DNA from: Terrimesophilobacter sp039923755
GTDB taxonomy: Bacteria; Actinomycetota; Actinomycetes; Actinomycetales; Microbacteriaceae
DNA length: 9,313 bases
Direction of reading: 5' to 3'
Assembly (NCBI GenBank): GCA_039923755.1
Contig: JBDTCD010000137.1
Location: 1 to 9,313, forward strand
In this document: positions 1 through 5,583 of the stretch, one piece after another
Layout: every line of letters begins with the position of its first letter
How positions within the stretch are numbered: position 1 is the first letter of the stretch
Translations under genes and position numbers: made by a program
The notes under the pieces: model-generated
Seen by the model: the letters and a program-made list of their open reading frames with translations, nothing else
The model's database searches: none
Told to the model about the DNA's origin: nothing

Positions 1-504
1 GAGGCGGTCGACGGAAGTCTGCAGTGCGGTGATGCGTGCACCGAGATCCTCGGACTGTGCAGTGACGTCGGTTGAATTGATCGAGGTGTCCCTCGCGACC
101 CCGAGAGCTTTGAGCTCATCGAGCGCCTGGGTGAGCTTGGCAGAGGGGATGCGCAGTGTGAGCTGCGCAGCGCCGGGCCCCTGATCCGTGGCAGCATGCT
201 CGCTACGATCCGCAACGGTGCCGCCGAACCGGTCGACGATGCGTGCGGCCTCGTCTGCGGCGGCGATCGGCTTGTCTACTGTGACGGTGAGTTGCACGGT
301 GGTGATGATCTGCGGACCGGTGACGATGCCCTTCACGCCCGAGTCGGTGGTGCCACCGCTTGTGGTTTTACCCCCGGAAAACTGGGGTTGCGCGATAGGT
401 GCGTTGGGGGCGGGCTCGCTGGAGGTGCTACCACCCGCCATCGAGCATCCCGAGAGCAGGACTGCGGAAAGTGCAACGACTGTGGACACCAGGATTCGCC
501 TCAT
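1..504 (-). CDS. DUF4349-type lipoprotein, N-terminal 168 codons (cut by window edge)
   Basis: The gene runs leftward from an ATG at 504-502 and leaves the window still open. Residues 1-20 form a lipoprotein signal peptide: Arg-Arg after Met, a hydrophobic stretch, then the lipobox L17-S18-G19-C20. The mature protein would be acylated on Cys20 and anchored on the outer face of the membrane. A Gly/Ser/Thr-rich linker follows to about residue 55. Then comes a region resembling DUF4349: beta-rich TVQLTVTVDKP, a helix ending RFGG, AQLTLRIPSAKL, and STDVTAQSEDLGARITALQ, the usual lead into the family's coiled coil. The biochemical role of DUF4349 proteins is not established. No Shine-Dalgarno is visible before the ATG. 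A -10-like TATGGT sits 6 nt upstream, so the mRNA is probably leaderless. The lipoprotein call is firm; the family call is from motif resemblance. Confidence 0.85.
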   Translation of the reverse strand, partial: MRRILVSTVVALSAVLLSGCSMAGGSTSSEPAPNAPIAQPQFSGGKTTSGGTTDSGVKGIVTGPQIITTVQLTVTVDKPIAAADEAARIVDRFGGTVADRSEHAATDQGPGAAQLTLRIPSAKLTQALDELKALGVARDTSINSTDVTAQSEDLGARITALQTSVDRL

Positions 505-510
505 GGGGAC

Positions 511-516
511 ACCATA
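511..516 (-). promoter_or_regulatory. -10 element of a leaderless promoter for the lipoprotein gene
   Basis: On the minus strand TATGGT is followed by six bases (GTCCCC) and the ATG at 504-502. This places the expected transcription start on or next to the start codon. No good -35 hexamer is visible. The expected -35 position lies inside the inverted repeat at 519-547. Confidence 0.5.
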
Positions 517-518
517 AC

Positions 519-547
519 CGTTGGGTGATGACGACCACCACCCAACG
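519..547. repeat. 9-bp perfect inverted repeat, possible operator
   Basis: CGTTGGGTG (519-527) and CACCCAACG (539-547) are perfect inverse copies separated by 11 nt. One mismatch allows extension to 516-550. The dyad sits just upstream of the -10 of the lipoprotein gene and covers its -35 position, where a repressor site would be placed. It could also be a weak hairpin. No regulator family is recognised from the sequence. Confidence 0.5.
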
Positions 548-641
548 TTTCACGCTATTTGATCGTCACTGCGCCCTCTGCATCCGGTGTGAAATATCTG
601 GGAGACAACTGAATGCGTGCAAACCCTGGTACCCCCCGTAA

Positions 642-647
642 TAGGGT
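642..647 (+). promoter_or_regulatory. possible -10 element (TAGGGT) for the 65-aa helical protein
   Basis: TAGGGT resembles actinobacterial -10 hexamers and would give a start near 654, leaving a leader of about 30 nt that contains the ribosome binding site at 671-677. No convincing -35 is seen, so the assignment is weak. Confidence 0.35.
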
Positions 648-682
648 CAAAGTGATCGAAAGACAATCACAAGGGAGACATC

Positions 683-880
683 ATGGGAATTCTCGACAAC
701 GCCAAGGATGCCGCTGATGCGACCGGTGAGAAGGCCGGCGAGTGGATAAAGGACGTGAAGGATCGTGCATCCGACAAGGTTGACGAACTTCAGGCCGAAG
801 TCGCCGTGAAGAGGGCCGAAGCCGAACGCGATGCCACCAAGGCAAAGAATGACTACAAGGAATCGCTTCGCGAAAATTGA
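683..880 (+). CDS. small charged helical protein of unknown function, 65 aa
   Basis: The start is fixed by AAGGGAG (671-677), 5 nt before the ATG. The protein is almost entirely predicted helix and very rich in Lys, Glu, Asp and Ala, with no Cys, no Pro and no signal peptide. Repeated spacing of Ala and charged residues (NAKDAADATGEKAGEWIKDVKDRASDKVDEL) suggests an amphipathic or coiled-coil helix. The style is reminiscent of CsbD, YtxH or LEA-like small stress proteins, but no diagnostic motif is present and the function is not known. It is a single-gene unit, with its own ribosome binding site and a strong hairpin 13 nt after the stop. Real coding is likely from the ribosome binding site, the composition and the terminator. 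Confidence 0.8.
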   Translation: MGILDNAKDAADATGEKAGEWIKDVKDRASDKVDELQAEVAVKRAEAERDATKAKNDYKESLREN

Positions 881-893
881 TGTCGCGGTATCG

Positions 894-923
894 GAAGGGG
901 ATCGGCGCTCGCCGGTCCCCTTC
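894..923 (+). terminator. strong hairpin terminator after the helical-protein gene
   Basis: A stem of 13 bp (arms 894-906 and 911-923, one T-G wobble) closes a 4-nt loop. It begins 13 nt after the TGA at 878-880. There is no U-run after it, as is common for terminators in high-GC actinobacteria. The spacer to the next gene is short, so it separates the two transcription units. Confidence 0.75.
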
Positions 924-952
924 GCCGTTGCCGGGTTCGTGACGACTCAGGG

Positions 953-958
953 GATACT
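953..958 (+). promoter_or_regulatory. -10 element (GATACT) of a probable leaderless promoter
   Basis: GATACT lies exactly 6 nt before the ATG at 965, the same geometry as at 511-516 and 1761-1766. AGGGGA at 949-954 could alternatively act as a ribosome binding site with a 10-nt spacer, so the two readings compete. Confidence 0.45.
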
Positions 959-964
959 GGCGTT

Positions 965-1750
965 ATGCGGATATTCGATCGGTTCCGGCGGAAGCGTGCT
1001 CCGCTCTTGCATATTGCGGGCGATGAGGGCATTGGCCCGCCGGTCATTCTCGTGCATGGGATAGCTTCGTCGTCCGTCACTTTCGAGTTGCTGATCCCGC
1101 GGATCGTGGATCGGCACAGAGCGATTTCCATTGACTTGCTGGGGTTTGGTGAGTCCCCAGCCCCTGCGGATTGCCGCTACACGATCGAAGACCATGTGGC
1201 GGCGTTGTCGAATACCATCAACTCACTGGGGCTTGATGAAAAGTTCGTTCTCGTGGGACACTCCATGGGAAGTCTCATCTCGACCCGATATGCGGCCACC
1301 CACCCGAATCGTCTCACCAAGCTCGTGCTCGTGAGCCCGCCGGTATATGTGAATCCGGCCGCGATCGGAGATACACGGGATCGCGCCACCATGGACCTCT
1401 ATCTGCGCGCGTATGAATACCTGAGGACCAACAAGAAGTTCACCATGCGCAACGCATCGAGGCTCGCACGGCTGTCGCCGATCAAAAACGTTCTCGAGGT
1501 GTCCGAACGAAACTGGAATCCGTTCGTCCGATCGCTGGAAAACCTCATCGAGTCGCAGACGACCATTAGCGACCTTGCGTCGGTCACCGTGCCCGTTGAG
1601 GTGATTTACGGCAGCCTGGATCTTTTCCTCACACCTGGAGGTCTCCGCATTGTCCAACAGCTGCGGAATGTCACGATGCACAAGGTTGAAGGGAACGACC
1701 ACATCATCCGACCCCGGTTGGCACGTGTCATTGCCACAGCGATTGGTTGA
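965..1750 (+). CDS. alpha/beta-fold hydrolase, 261 aa
   Basis: This is a cytoplasmic alpha/beta hydrolase of usual length for single-domain members. Visible landmarks, in order: HG at 31-32 (oxyanion-hole region, in VILVHGIASS), DLLGFGES at 57-64, the nucleophile elbow GHSMGS with Ser100, Asp219 in VIYGSLDLFLTP, and His246 in EGNDHII. Together they form an intact Ser100-Asp219-His246 triad. The cap region (about 130-200) is helical and basic. Substrate cannot be read from the sequence; family members include esterases, C-C hydrolases and haloperoxidase-like enzymes. There is no signal peptide, and the N-terminal Arg/Lys-rich stretch is not hydrophobic. The stop codon overlaps the upstream region of the next gene's promoter, so the two genes are adjacent but need not be co-transcribed. 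Confidence 0.88.
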   Translation: MRIFDRFRRKRAPLLHIAGDEGIGPPVILVHGIASSSVTFELLIPRIVDRHRAISIDLLGFGESPAPADCRYTIEDHVAALSNTINSLGLDEKFVLVGHSMGSLISTRYAATHPNRLTKLVLVSPPVYVNPAAIGDTRDRATMDLYLRAYEYLRTNKKFTMRNASRLARLSPIKNVLEVSERNWNPFVRSLENLIESQTTISDLASVTVPVEVIYGSLDLFLTPGGLRIVQQLRNVTMHKVEGNDHIIRPRLARVIATAIG

Positions 1751-1760
1751 CGTTCCGACC

Positions 1761-1766
1761 TAGGCT
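1761..1766 (+). promoter_or_regulatory. -10 element (TAGGCT) of a leaderless promoter for the aldo/keto reductase
   Basis: TAGGCT is a typical actinobacterial -10 hexamer and ends 6 nt before the ATG at 1773. There is no Shine-Dalgarno between them (TGGGGAT only). Transcription would therefore start on the A of the start codon or beside it. The -35 region lies within the last codons of the upstream hydrolase gene and is not consensus. Confidence 0.6.
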
Positions 1767-1772
1767 GGGGAT

Positions 1773-2759
1773 ATGAAGCACAACACGATGCAGCGTGCAG
1801 GGGTAGACGTCTCGGTAATCGGACTCGGCACCTGGCAACTCGGCGCCGATTGGGGTGAGGTCAGCGAGACGGATGCCCGCGCTGTCCTGGATGCCGCCGT
1901 CGACAGTGGGGTGACCTTTCTCGACACCGCCGATGTCTACGGTGACGGCCGCAGCGAAACCATCATTGGCGGATACCTCGCGGACAACCCGGGATTGGAC
2001 GTATTTGTCGCGACAAAAATGGGCAGGCGGGTGGAGCAGAATGCCGAAAACTACAATCTGGCCAACTTCAGGGCATGGACCGATCGCTCCCGCCGAAACC
2101 TGGGAATGGAAACACTCGGACTCGTGCAGCTGCACTGCCCGCCGACAGCCGTGTATTCGCTCGATCGGGTATTTGATGACCTTGACACTCTCGTCGACGA
2201 GGGAGCAATTGCGCGCTACGGAGTGAGCGTGGAAACCACTGCGGAGGCGCTCACAGCCATTGCCCGTCCCAGGCTGGCGAGCGTTCAGATAATCCTCAAC
2301 GCCTTCCGTGTGAAACCGCTCGACGCGGTGCTTCCCGCTGCCAAAGAAGCTGGGGTCGGCGTGATTGCGCGGGTACCCCTCGCCTCGGGACTTCTCAGCG
2401 GTCGATACAGCGCCGAGACGACGTTTGCGGCGAACGACCACCGCAACTTCAACCGTCACGGGGAAGCCTTCGATGTCGGTGAGACCTTCTCCGGTGTCGA
2501 CTTCGACGATGGCGTCGCCGCGGCGCGGGAGTTCGCGGCACTGGCGGCAGAGCACGGACTGGAGCCGGCGACTGCCGCCCTGGCGTGGGTGTCACAGCTC
2601 GACGGCGTGAGCAGCGTCATTCCCGGTGCTCGCAATGTCGAACAGGCGAGAGCCAACGCGACTGCGGGCTCCATACCACCCCTCGGAAGTGAGTTCACCG
2701 AGCGGGTGGCTGCGCTCTACGACCGTTACTTCCGGACCGCCATCCACCCTCGTTGGTAA
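1773..2759 (+). CDS. aldo/keto reductase, 328 aa
   Basis: This is an NAD(P)H-dependent oxidoreductase with a TIM-barrel fold, acting on carbonyl compounds in the cytoplasm. The catalytic tetrad is complete: Asp51 and Tyr56 in FLDTADVYGDG, Lys82 in VATKMG, and His121 in LVQLHCPP. Other family landmarks are VIGLGTWQLG near the N-terminus, GAIARYGVS before the middle strand, PLASGLLSGRY, and the cofactor-binding tail VIPGARNVEQARAN. Length and pattern fit the large YajO/IolS-like branch rather than the shorter AKR5 branch. The substrate is not evident. The gene is preceded by its own promoter and followed by a weak hairpin, so it may form a one-gene unit. Confidence 0.92.
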   Translation: MKHNTMQRAGVDVSVIGLGTWQLGADWGEVSETDARAVLDAAVDSGVTFLDTADVYGDGRSETIIGGYLADNPGLDVFVATKMGRRVEQNAENYNLANFRAWTDRSRRNLGMETLGLVQLHCPPTAVYSLDRVFDDLDTLVDEGAIARYGVSVETTAEALTAIARPRLASVQIILNAFRVKPLDAVLPAAKEAGVGVIARVPLASGLLSGRYSAETTFAANDHRNFNRHGEAFDVGETFSGVDFDDGVAAAREFAALAAEHGLEPATAALAWVSQLDGVSSVIPGARNVEQARANATAGSIPPLGSEFTERVAALYDRYFRTAIHPRW

Positions 2760-2770
2760 TGGTGCCCTGA

Positions 2771-2791
2771 GGCCGCCACCTCGTTGCGGCC
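2771..2791 (+). terminator. possible weak terminator after the aldo/keto reductase gene
   Basis: GGCCGC (2771-2776) pairs perfectly with GCGGCC (2786-2791) around a 9-nt loop, starting 12 nt after the stop codon. Only 6 bp and no U-run, so it is a candidate only. Confidence 0.4.
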
Positions 2792-2819
2792 CTGTTCTCG
2801 GGCTGGTGGGGTCGCGCAA

Positions 2820-2887
2820 CAATGCGGTGTTGCGCCAACAATGCGGTGGCGTGAACCGGCGCATGGATGCCGAAGCACCGCATTGAT
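2820..2887 (+). repeat. composite flanking repeat, copy A
   Basis: This 68-nt element matches 4031-4098 at 64 of 68 positions, in the same orientation. It contains CAATGCGGTG twice in direct orientation (2820-2829, 2839-2848) and once inverted as CACCGCATTG (2876-2885), so a 10-bp stem can form. Copy A also has a perfect 7-bp hairpin at its left edge, GCGCAAC (2814-2820) with GTTGCGC (2829-2835), which copy B lacks. The repeat lies 31 nt beyond the stop of the minus-strand nuclease gene. Confidence 0.9.
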
Positions 2888-2918
2888 AACGCTGGTCCGT
2901 TGCCATCAGTGCTGAACG

Positions 2919-3872
2919 TCACCGCAGTCCGGCCGCGAGTAAGTGTGCGCGGAGTCGTGGTGGCGATAGTGCGAGCGCCCAGTCCCATCTCGTGAAGTTG
3001 TGAGCGGCGGCTCGCAGATCGTCTTCGCGGAACTTTTCATCAAGGAGCACTTGGTGTGGAGTTCGTCCTCTCAGGAATTCCGGCTCCGAATACTTCCACT
3101 TTCCATCGAACTCTCCGATGAGATTGCTCTCCGGCCACCAGAAGTCCACTATCCACAGCCGGCCACTGCGACCTCTCATCCTGACCTGGAGTTGCGGCGC
3201 AGGCAGGCCGGCGATGCGGATGTTCACACGGCTCATGGACTCGCCGGGGCGATCGGCACGGCCGTCGGCGAACTCAATGACTGCTCGTGCCTTCGCTGAA
3301 CCATGCCTCAGCGGCACCAGAGCTAGTTCGCCCTGCAATTCTTCCCGGGTGAGTGCGGATGCGGGGATCGAATCGACCGGGTGGAACGAGCGACGAAGCG
3401 CAGCATCTGCCACTGTCACCGCGGTGGCGAAAGATGTCGTGCGGGCAATATCCACGACCGTTCTAGCAAGAGGGGTCACGAGTCGGCCTTCAATAAGATC
3501 CGGGTGATCCGATAACCCCGTGGTGTGCTGAAACACGGCGACCCCAGAGCGGCCGCCCGAAGCCTCCATTCCGGCTGTATGCACTCGGTTGGGCCAGGAA
3601 CCGATCCACGGGAGTCGCCACAGCACGGCTGCCGATTCATGGGAGAAGATCGTGTTCGGACTCAGTCGCTCCGCCACGGCGTGAAGGCGAAGACGGTATT
3701 GTGCTGCGCGGTCCAGCGATTCCCAGAGTGTCGCGTCCACGTAGGCGCCGCGCGCCACGCGCACGATTTCACCTTCACGGTGGCGTCGCACGAGTGCGGC
3801 CCGTTCGGCTGGCGACCAACAGTCCCGCACGAAGGCGATCTGTTCCCGTGGGTCGACCAAGACATCCACCAT
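2919..3872 (-). CDS. AbiEi-like winged-helix plus VSR/DUF559-like nuclease protein, 317 aa
   Basis: The start ATG at 3872-3870 is set by CGAGGA (3885-3880, minus strand) with a 7-nt spacer. N-terminal part: a winged-helix-like region with the wing IVRVARGAYV (36-45) and SHESAAVLWRLP (77-88), then VTPLARTVVDIA (132-143). This is the pattern of AbiEi-type antitoxin/regulator domains. C-terminal part: a restriction-endonuclease-fold pattern as in VSR/DUF559 proteins, with Glu211 (PGESMSR), Asp243 (IVDFWWPE), Glu254-x-Asp256-Gly-Lys258 (LIGEFDGKWKY), and EKFREDDLRA at 279-289 before RWDWA. These are plausible metal-binding and catalytic residues. No AbiEii toxin gene is adjacent, so a classical AbiE pair is not present. 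The gene stands alone between two direct repeats. Defence, mobility or repair roles are all possible; none is shown. Confidence 0.82.
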   Translation of the reverse strand: MVDVLVDPREQIAFVRDCWSPAERAALVRRHREGEIVRVARGAYVDATLWESLDRAAQYRLRLHAVAERLSPNTIFSHESAAVLWRLPWIGSWPNRVHTAGMEASGGRSGVAVFQHTTGLSDHPDLIEGRLVTPLARTVVDIARTTSFATAVTVADAALRRSFHPVDSIPASALTREELQGELALVPLRHGSAKARAVIEFADGRADRPGESMSRVNIRIAGLPAPQLQVRMRGRSGRLWIVDFWWPESNLIGEFDGKWKYSEPEFLRGRTPHQVLLDEKFREDDLRAAAHNFTRWDWALALSPPRLRAHLLAAGLR

Positions 3873-3879
3873 GCGGTCA

Positions 3880-3885
3880 TCCTCG
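3880..3885 (-). promoter_or_regulatory. ribosome binding site of the AbiEi/VSR-like gene
   Basis: On the minus strand CGAGGA precedes the ATG at 3872-3870 by 7 nt. It selects this start over the out-of-frame ATG at 3880-3878. Confidence 0.6.
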
Positions 3886-3907
3886 CGGATTCGAGGTGAG
3901 GTCGTGG

Positions 3908-3913
3908 AGGCTA
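3908..3913 (-). promoter_or_regulatory. probable -10 element (TAGCCT) for the AbiEi/VSR-like gene
   Basis: On the minus strand TAGCCT would start transcription near 3901, giving a leader of about 28 nt that carries the ribosome binding site. The -35 region is not consensus. Confidence 0.4.
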
Positions 3914-4030
3914 GTCACCAATTTGTGGATTAATGCTGCCTGTGGAAAAGTCCGACATTCACTCTGGCGCCGCGCCGGATTGGCTCTGGTTAGACGGGCA
4001 GTGCAGGCCACAGAGTCTAACAACCCGACT
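3914..4030. other. non-coding stretch between the nuclease gene and repeat copy B
   Basis: No convincing ORF is seen. On the minus strand there are two 9-mers one base away from the DnaA-box consensus, TAATCCACA (3932-3924) and TTTTCCACA (3949-3941). They may be chance. With repeat B (4031-4098) and the tandem duplication (4131-4191), this accounts for the 305-nt gap between the nuclease gene and the transporter gene. Confidence 0.5.
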
Positions 4031-4098
4031 CAATGCGGTGTTTTGCCAACAATGCGGTGGCGTGAACCGGCGCATGGATGCCGAAACACAGCATTGAT
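4031..4098 (+). repeat. composite flanking repeat, copy B
   Basis: Direct copy of 2820-2887 with four substitutions, 1211 bp downstream of it. The two direct CAATGCGGTG motifs are intact (4031-4040, 4050-4059). The inverted motif has decayed by one base to CACAGCATTG (4087-4096). It lies 158 nt upstream of the start codon of the minus-strand nuclease gene, so the two copies bracket that gene and its promoter. Confidence 0.9.
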
Positions 4099-4130
4099 CG
4101 CCGACATCGACGGCGGCTGGACACAGCGCG

Positions 4131-4191
4131 CAGCGCGAAGCGGCCTCGCCTAGGTCAGCAGCGCGAAGCGGCCTCGCCTAGGTCAGCAGCG
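4131..4191. repeat. 28-nt perfect tandem duplication, 2.2 copies
   Basis: The unit at 4131-4158 is repeated without change at 4159-4186, and the first five bases recur at 4187-4191. The second copy contains the last codons and stop of the transporter gene. Each unit includes GCGAAGCGGCCTCGC, which can form a short 6-bp hairpin, so the duplication may have doubled a small terminator. A further 5-bp stem, CGCCG (4099-4103) with CGGCG (4111-4115), lies just beyond. Confidence 0.92.
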
Positions 4192-5392
4192 TCTGGATGG
4201 GTTCGGTGTCCGGGATTGGACTCGAGTCGCGCCCCCGCAGGTCGGGGTGGGCTCGACGGAAGATCGTCGGCACGAGGAATCCGACGAACGCGAAACCGAT
4301 AGCGATCCAAAAGGCGCCGGGGGAGTCGAATCCGTCGATCATGAATCCGGCGAGCGCTGAGCCGAGCGCTGCCCCAATGAGCTGCCCCGTGCCCACCCAG
4401 CCATAGGCTTCCGCCGTTTCGCTGAACTTCACGCTCGCCGAGACGATGGTGAACATCACGGCAAGCGCCGGCGCGATTCCGAGTCCGGCGAGGGCAAGGG
4501 TGATCGACAGCCACCAGAAGTTCATGAACGCCGCGGCGCACGCCATGCCGACAAAGACTCCGAACATCCGGAAGGCGAGGGCGAGAGGGCCGATGGGCCG
4601 GTGCCCGAACGCGAGCCCGCCGATCAGGGAGCCGACAGCGAAGATCGAGAGCACGATACCGGATTGCGGATCACCTTCGCCGAACGTTGCGACGACCCCG
4701 GCTTCGACGGATGCACACGCACCAACCAGCAGGAATCCGGTGACGGTTGCGAGCATGACCGGTGGTCTGAGGAGAACCGCGCCGATCCTCCTCCGTGCCC
4801 GGGGAATGCGAACGCGCCCCACTTCCGGCGACGAAATGAACCAGATTCCGCCGACCACCATGAACACGAGCGCGGCGGAAATTGCCGCGACGGGGCTCAC
4901 CTGCACCGCCAAGAATGTTGCGATGACCGGTCCGACGATCCAGATGATCTCCTGCGCAGAAGCATCGAGGGAGTACAGCGGCGTGATCTGCGTCGAGTTA
5001 ACGAGTTTGGGATAGATCGTGCGCACGGCGGGTTGGATGGGTGGGTAGCTGAGTCCCGCAATCAGCCCGATAGCCATGTAGAGAATTACCGGAAGTTTCG
5101 GGGCGAACGCGATGGTACCCACGGCCGAAGCGCACACCATCATGGTGAGCACCAGCACTTTGCGGATACCCCACACGCCCATCCACCGGCTCGTGAGTGG
5201 TCCGGCAACTGCCTGCCCGACGCTCGTGGCAGCGAGCACGAGTCCCGCGGCGCCGTAGGAGTGATGGATGCGTTCGATATGGGTGAGGAAGGCGAGCGAA
5301 AGCATTCCGCCAGGGAATCTGGCCAGCAACTGGGACCCCATCAATCGCGCGACCCCGCGGGTCCGAATGAGGCTCCAGTAACTGTCGTTCAC
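4178..5392 (-). CDS. MFS transporter, 404 aa
   Basis: A major facilitator superfamily membrane protein, probably a proton-coupled efflux or uptake carrier; the substrate cannot be read. About twelve hydrophobic segments are visible, roughly 18-38, 46-64, 78-97, 102-120, 147-164, 168-186, 210-232, 245-264, 271-289, 292-317, 334-353 and 358-377. The loop after segment two, GPLTSRWMGVWGIRKVL, is a degenerate MFS motif A without its usual Asp. A basic central loop (193-203, RVRIPRARRR) separates the two halves. The start is GTG at 5392-5390: an in-frame TAG at 5407-5405 leaves no earlier start, and the protein begins at a normal family position. No Shine-Dalgarno is clear. The gene is divergent from the ribonucleotide reductase operon, and its 3' end lies in the 28-nt tandem duplication. 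Confidence 0.88.
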   Translation of the reverse strand: MNDSYWSLIRTRGVARLMGSQLLARFPGGMLSLAFLTHIERIHHSYGAAGLVLAATSVGQAVAGPLTSRWMGVWGIRKVLVLTMMVCASAVGTIAFAPKLPVILYMAIGLIAGLSYPPIQPAVRTIYPKLVNSTQITPLYSLDASAQEIIWIVGPVIATFLAVQVSPVAAISAALVFMVVGGIWFISSPEVGRVRIPRARRRIGAVLLRPPVMLATVTGFLLVGACASVEAGVVATFGEGDPQSGIVLSIFAVGSLIGGLAFGHRPIGPLALAFRMFGVFVGMACAAAFMNFWWLSITLALAGLGIAPALAVMFTIVSASVKFSETAEAYGWVGTGQLIGAALGSALAGFMIDGFDSPGAFWIAIGFAFVGFLVPTIFRRAHPDLRGRDSSPIPDTEPIQTLLT

Positions 5393-5401
5393 AAGAGTTG
5401 A

Positions 5402-5407
5402 AGTCTA
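5402..5407 (-). promoter_or_regulatory. possible -10 element (TAGACT) for the MFS gene
   Basis: On the minus strand TAGACT ends 9 nt before the GTG start codon, which would give a leaderless or nearly leaderless transcript. No consensus -35 is visible. The lack of a ribosome binding site supports this reading weakly. Confidence 0.35.
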
Positions 5408-5452
5408 CCGGCGCGAGTGTCCTCGCTCGTTCGTGGCGGCATCGAGTATGAC

Positions 5453-5464
5453 ACATTCGAATGT
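5453..5464. promoter_or_regulatory. 12-bp perfect palindrome, possible operator
   Basis: ACATTCGAATGT is self-complementary and lies between the divergent transporter and nrd promoters. It does not fit the actinobacterial LexA site (TCGAAC-N4-GTTCGA) or NrdR boxes. A regulator cannot be named. A second small dyad, CACAGgCTGTG, lies at 5489-5499. Confidence 0.4.
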
Positions 5465-5514
5465 CGGTGGCTACTACGAAAATCGACTCACAGGCTGTGT
5501 AAAACTCGGGCAAG

Positions 5515-5534
5515 TTATGCACAGTTGTGGATGA
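5515..5534. promoter_or_regulatory. pair of facing DnaA-box-like 9-mers upstream of nrdA
   Basis: TTATGCACA on the plus strand (5515-5523) and TCATCCACA on the minus strand (5534-5526) each differ from TTATCCACA at one base and are 2 nt apart. They end 5 nt before the first NrdR box. DnaA boxes upstream of the nrdAB promoter are established in E. coli; binding here is inferred from sequence only. Confidence 0.5.
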
Positions 5535-5539
5535 CACGC

Positions 5540-5555
5540 CCACTACATATTGGGT
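5540..5555. promoter_or_regulatory. NrdR box 1
   Basis: CCACTACATATTGGGT matches the NrdR consensus ACACWATATATWGTGT at 13 of 16 positions. NrdR is the ATP-cone repressor of bacterial ribonucleotide reductase genes. The box starts 32 bp before box 2, the spacing typical of NrdR pairs. Confidence 0.82.
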
Positions 5556-5583
5556 TAGCGGAATGCGGAATACCCGCTATATA
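5555..5583 (+). promoter_or_regulatory. probable nrd operon promoter
   Basis: A weak -35 TTAGCG (5555-5560) and a -10 TATATA (5578-5583) are separated by 17 nt; a TATAGT at 5580-5585 is an alternative -10. Transcription would begin near 5590. NrdR box 2 covers the -10, so bound NrdR would block RNA polymerase. Confidence 0.5.

Noticed and set aside
1747..1752. TTGACG as -35 for the aldo/keto reductase promoter
   Set aside because: It lies only 8 nt from the TAGGCT -10 hexamer, too close for a -35/-10 pair.
1728..2555. Long minus-strand ORF opposite the aldo/keto reductase
   Set aside because: The plus-strand gene has a full catalytic tetrad and normal length. The antisense translation shows no recognisable motifs and no start signal.
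2919..3872. Classical AbiE toxin-antitoxin system
   Set aside because: No AbiEii nucleotidyltransferase gene lies on either side, and the C-terminal half is nuclease-like rather than antitoxin-like.
3924..3949. Two DnaA-box-like 9-mers upstream of the nuclease gene as an origin or regulatory site
   Set aside because: Each is one mismatch from consensus, about two such matches are expected by chance in the window, and no origin-type AT-rich region or dnaA/dnaN neighbour is present.
2820..4098. CRISPR array or insertion sequence with a transposase
   Set aside because: Only two distant copies with no regular spacers, and the enclosed protein has no transposase motif.
4601..5401. Long plus-strand ORF opposite the MFS transporter
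   Set aside because: Its translation is His/Arg/Asp/Glu-rich without any fold-like pattern. It mirrors the codon bias of the membrane protein on the other strand.
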